DNA of 34,789 nucleotides, from contig DEBC01000097.1 of the NCBI GenBank assembly GCA_002348365.1, positions 1 through 34,789 of the forward strand, given 5' to 3'. Each line of letters opens with the position of its first letter. Position 1 is the first letter of the stretch. The notes under the pieces were generated by a model, which was not told where the DNA came from, did not search any database, and worked only from the letters and a program-made list of their open reading frames with translations. Shown one piece after another: positions 33,046-34,789 of the stretch. This stretch comes from Alphaproteobacteria bacterium UBA2966. Lineage in GTDB: Bacteria; Pseudomonadota; Alphaproteobacteria; UBA2966. The translations under genes and the position numbers were made by a program.

Positions 33046-34062
33046 TCAGTGAGGCCGGGAGACGCGCATCAACGTGTAGCGGTCAGCCGTTTCGATCACC
33101 ACATCGACGATCTTGCCGTCCCTGAGCACAGTCATGCCGACCCGCGTGCCCGCGTCACCGGCACACCACACTTTGCGGTACATGTCTGCCAGGCCTTTGA
33201 CGGGATGGTTGTCCACCCGAAGGATGACGTCGAGTTGCTCCAACCCGGCCCGCTCTGCTGGTCCGTTCGAGTAGAGACCGGCGACGATCAGATGCCCCGA
33301 ACTTTCCGTCGTGAACATGCCGAGCCAGGGCCGGGATTCTCGATTGGCGCGCCCCAGTGTCACGAGGTCGTGATAAACCGGATGTAAGAGGTCAATCGGC
33401 ACGAACATATTGCCCGGTTCGTGCTCATCAGGTGTTCTGGTTTCCTGGACGAACAGCGACCCGATCCCCACCAGGCGGCCGTCCTTGTCGATCAGGGCCG
33501 TTCCCCCCCAGTTTGGGTGCGGTGGGCTGGTAAAGATCGCTTCGTCGAGCAGGTATTCCCAATATCCAGCGAACTCACGCTTCGCGACAACCTGGGCGGC
33601 GATCGCGCCGCCACCGTCCGCGTGTCCTGCGACAACCACAGGGTCTCCGGGCATGACGGTGCCCGCCTCGCCGATCTCGACGGGCGCGACACCAAGGGGC
33701 GCGAGCGCTCGAATCAAGCCGAAACCCGTCTCGTAGTCGTACGCGACCGTCTCCCCCGGGATTTCCTCGCCGTGCGCCGTCTTCAAGGTGATCGCAGTGG
33801 CCTCACTGATGAGATATCCGATGGTTAGCACGAGACCGTGCTCGTCGATGATGACGCCATTGCCGGCGCGCTCAGTTCCCAGTGTCTGGGCGGTCATGGC
33901 GTCGGCCGGAATCTCCGCACTGAGTGATACCACCGCATCACTCACTGCATCGAGACTGAAGCCAAGATCTTCGGGATTGGGTCGCTCCAGCGTGCCCACC
34001 CCCAATTGAATATGGGCGATGCTATCCAGTCGATGCCCGTTGCTCCGGGTGATCTTTGCCAT
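33046..34062 (-). CDS. HtrA/DegP-like S1C-fold protein with PDZ domain, catalytic triad lost
   Basis: 338 residues from ATG 34062, with GGAG 11 bases upstream. The trypsin-like S1C core aligns with HtrA: AGNGVIIDEHGLVLT corresponds to the stretch before the catalytic His, but the site TNNHV reads TIGYL (Tyr83); the Asp site TDLAL reads TGFGL (Gly113); and the nucleophile loop GNSGGP reads PNWGGT (Trp185). The PDZ domain follows from about residue 246 (WLGMFTTESS, then GLYSNGPAERAGLEQLDVILRVDNHPV). There is no signal peptide or membrane anchor, so it is probably cytoplasmic. It cannot be a serine protease; a peptide-binding or scaffold role is an inference. The gene is convergent with the oxidoreductase. 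Confidence 0.85.
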   Translation of the reverse strand: MAKITRSNGHRLDSIAHIQLGVGTLERPNPEDLGFSLDAVSDAVVSLSAEIPADAMTAQTLGTERAGNGVIIDEHGLVLTIGYLISEATAITLKTAHGEEIPGETVAYDYETGFGLIRALAPLGVAPVEIGEAGTVMPGDPVVVAGHADGGGAIAAQVVAKREFAGYWEYLLDEAIFTSPPHPNWGGTALIDKDGRLVGIGSLFVQETRTPDEHEPGNMFVPIDLLHPVYHDLVTLGRANRESRPWLGMFTTESSGHLIVAGLYSNGPAERAGLEQLDVILRVDNHPVKGLADMYRKVWCAGDAGTRVGMTVLRDGKIVDVVIETADRYTLMRVSRPH

Positions 34063-34279
34063 GTTTGTGAAAACTCCGGTTTCGGTAGGACGGCCATGTT
34101 ACCGCGCCGTCCATGAGTCGGCGAGACCGTAAACCTTTATGTGAGTCATGTGGTGCCTGTCCAAGGGAATTGGCAGCGGGACTGCAAATTTTGACCTCTT
34201 CGGGGTTGGGCGTTGAAGTCAGGTGAGCGAAGGTATGCCTTCATAATTTCGTGACCCGAGGGAATTTATGATTCGGGGA

Positions 34280-34308
34280 TTGAAATTGTTCGAATTGCCA
34301 CCTAAATC
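34280..34308 (+). promoter_or_regulatory. Candidate promoter for the ABC transporter gene
   Basis: TTGAAA (34280-34285) and TAAATC (34303-34308) with a 17-base spacer lie just upstream of the CIRCE element. That would put the transcript start near 34315, so CIRCE would cover the start of the message, as at classic groESL promoters. The -10 is weak. The remainder of the 362-base gap from 34063 shows no gene. Confidence 0.4.
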
Positions 34309-34323
34309 ACCAATCGCTCCGGT

Positions 34324-34350
34324 GTGGCACTCACGGACCACGAGTGCTAA
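34324..34350 (+). promoter_or_regulatory. CIRCE element (HrcA operator)
   Basis: Arms gtggcactc (34324-34332) and gagtgctaa (34342-34350) are separated by exactly nine bases. The CIRCE consensus is TTAGCACTC-N9-GAGTGCTAA: the right arm matches 9 of 9 and the left 7 of 9. HrcA represses at this element until protein folding stress occurs. It normally precedes groESL or dnaK/hrcA operons; here the next gene, 74 bases downstream, is an ABC transporter ATPase. Confidence 0.8.
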
Positions 34351-34424
34351 AAGGGGCACCGCATTTCCAGGCGGCGCAAAAAACATACAGTTTCTTGGAC
34401 GCGCGGGGAGGACTAAGAAGCGCC

Positions 34425-34789
34425 ATGACGACAATGGTCGCCATCAAGAATTTGACCAAGAGGTTCGGTCACCTCTTGGCAGTTGACGACATCAGCCTTG
34501 AGGTCGCGCAAGGGGAAGTCCTTGGATTTCTGGGTCCCAACGGGTCCGGCAAATCAACGACCATGAAGATGGTCACGGGATTCCTTACGCCGACATCCGG
34601 GACGGCAGAGGTTTGTGGTGTCGATGTACTGGACGATCCTATACAGGCACAACGCCACATCGGTTACCTTCCCGAGGGCGCGCCTGCTTATGGTGATATG
34701 ACACCGGAAGCGTATTTGGGGTTCATCGCCGATGTCCGCAGGCTGTCCGGAGAACTCCGTCGGTCGGCCATATCTCGGGCCGTGGAACT
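34425..34789 (+). CDS. ABC transporter ATP-binding protein (GldA-like), N-terminal part
   Basis: Open from ATG 34425 to the window edge (121 codons); ATG 34434 is an alternative and GGAGG lies at 34407-34411. Walker A GPNGSGKST spans residues 37-45. The Q-loop region reads IGYLPEGAPAYGDMTPEAYL, with Glu where most ABC proteins have Gln, as in GldA-type and related ABC-2 exporters. Signature motif and Walker B lie beyond the window. Such ATPases usually pair with an ABC-2 permease and sometimes a GldG-like protein. The substrate is unknown. The CIRCE element upstream suggests heat or folding stress control. Confidence 0.9.
   Translation, partial: MTTMVAIKNLTKRFGHLLAVDDISLEVAQGEVLGFLGPNGSGKSTTMKMVTGFLTPTSGTAEVCGVDVLDDPIQAQRHIGYLPEGAPAYGDMTPEAYLGFIADVRRLSGELRRSAISRAVE

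Overview
The window is GC-rich, gene-dense chromosomal DNA from an alphaproteobacterium. The evidence is the ChvI/ChvG two-component pair, a TIGR02300-family acidic protein, alphaproteobacterial-type AddB/AddA, a class II (CP4-like) AroA, AmgK/MurU next to tsaE, and the trpF-trpB-trpA-accD-folC order. No phage, transposon or CRISPR array was seen. I cannot place it below class level with confidence; a Rhodospirillales-like lineage is a guess.

Layout. 1-117 is the 3' end of polA. 148-1443 (minus) holds decayed motA and motB: motA has lost its N-terminal third and carries a +1 frameshift, and motB carries an in-frame amber codon. 1525-2298 (minus) is a HugZ-like protein, divergent from a MATE transporter (2430-3809). 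3919-8815 (plus) carries chvI, chvG, rapZ and ahcY. In many relatives hprK and PTS genes lie between chvG and ahcY; here only rapZ does. 8931-10511 is the wreck of a PAS-domain sensor kinase with an amber codon, a frameshift and no catalytic domain. 10514-19150 (plus) is a tightly coupled run tsaE-amgK-murU-addB-addA, linking tRNA t6A synthesis, cell-wall sugar salvage and double-strand break repair. trxA follows with its own promoter. 

From 30743 back to 19595 lies an eleven-gene minus-strand block: aroA, cmk, rpsA, sppA, ihfB, a lapA-like gene, trpF, trpB, trpA, accD and folC. It covers aromatic amino acid synthesis, nucleotides, translation, nucleoid architecture, fatty-acid initiation and folate. 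The divergent TIGR02300 gene leads into tRNA-Ala(GGC) and a clear intrinsic terminator. The right end has an FAD-dependent oxidoreductase, a convergent HtrA-like protein lacking all three catalytic residues, and the start of an ABC exporter ATPase gene preceded by a promoter and a near-perfect CIRCE (HrcA) operator.

Most of the window is ordinary housekeeping sequence. The best leads are the CIRCE element in front of a transporter gene, the catalytically dead HtrA-like protein, the localised decay of motility and signalling genes inside intact housekeeping DNA, ribosomal protein S1 with a long acidic tail, and an orphan reading-frame fragment between lapA and trpF. I did not find a convincing multi-gene undescribed system.
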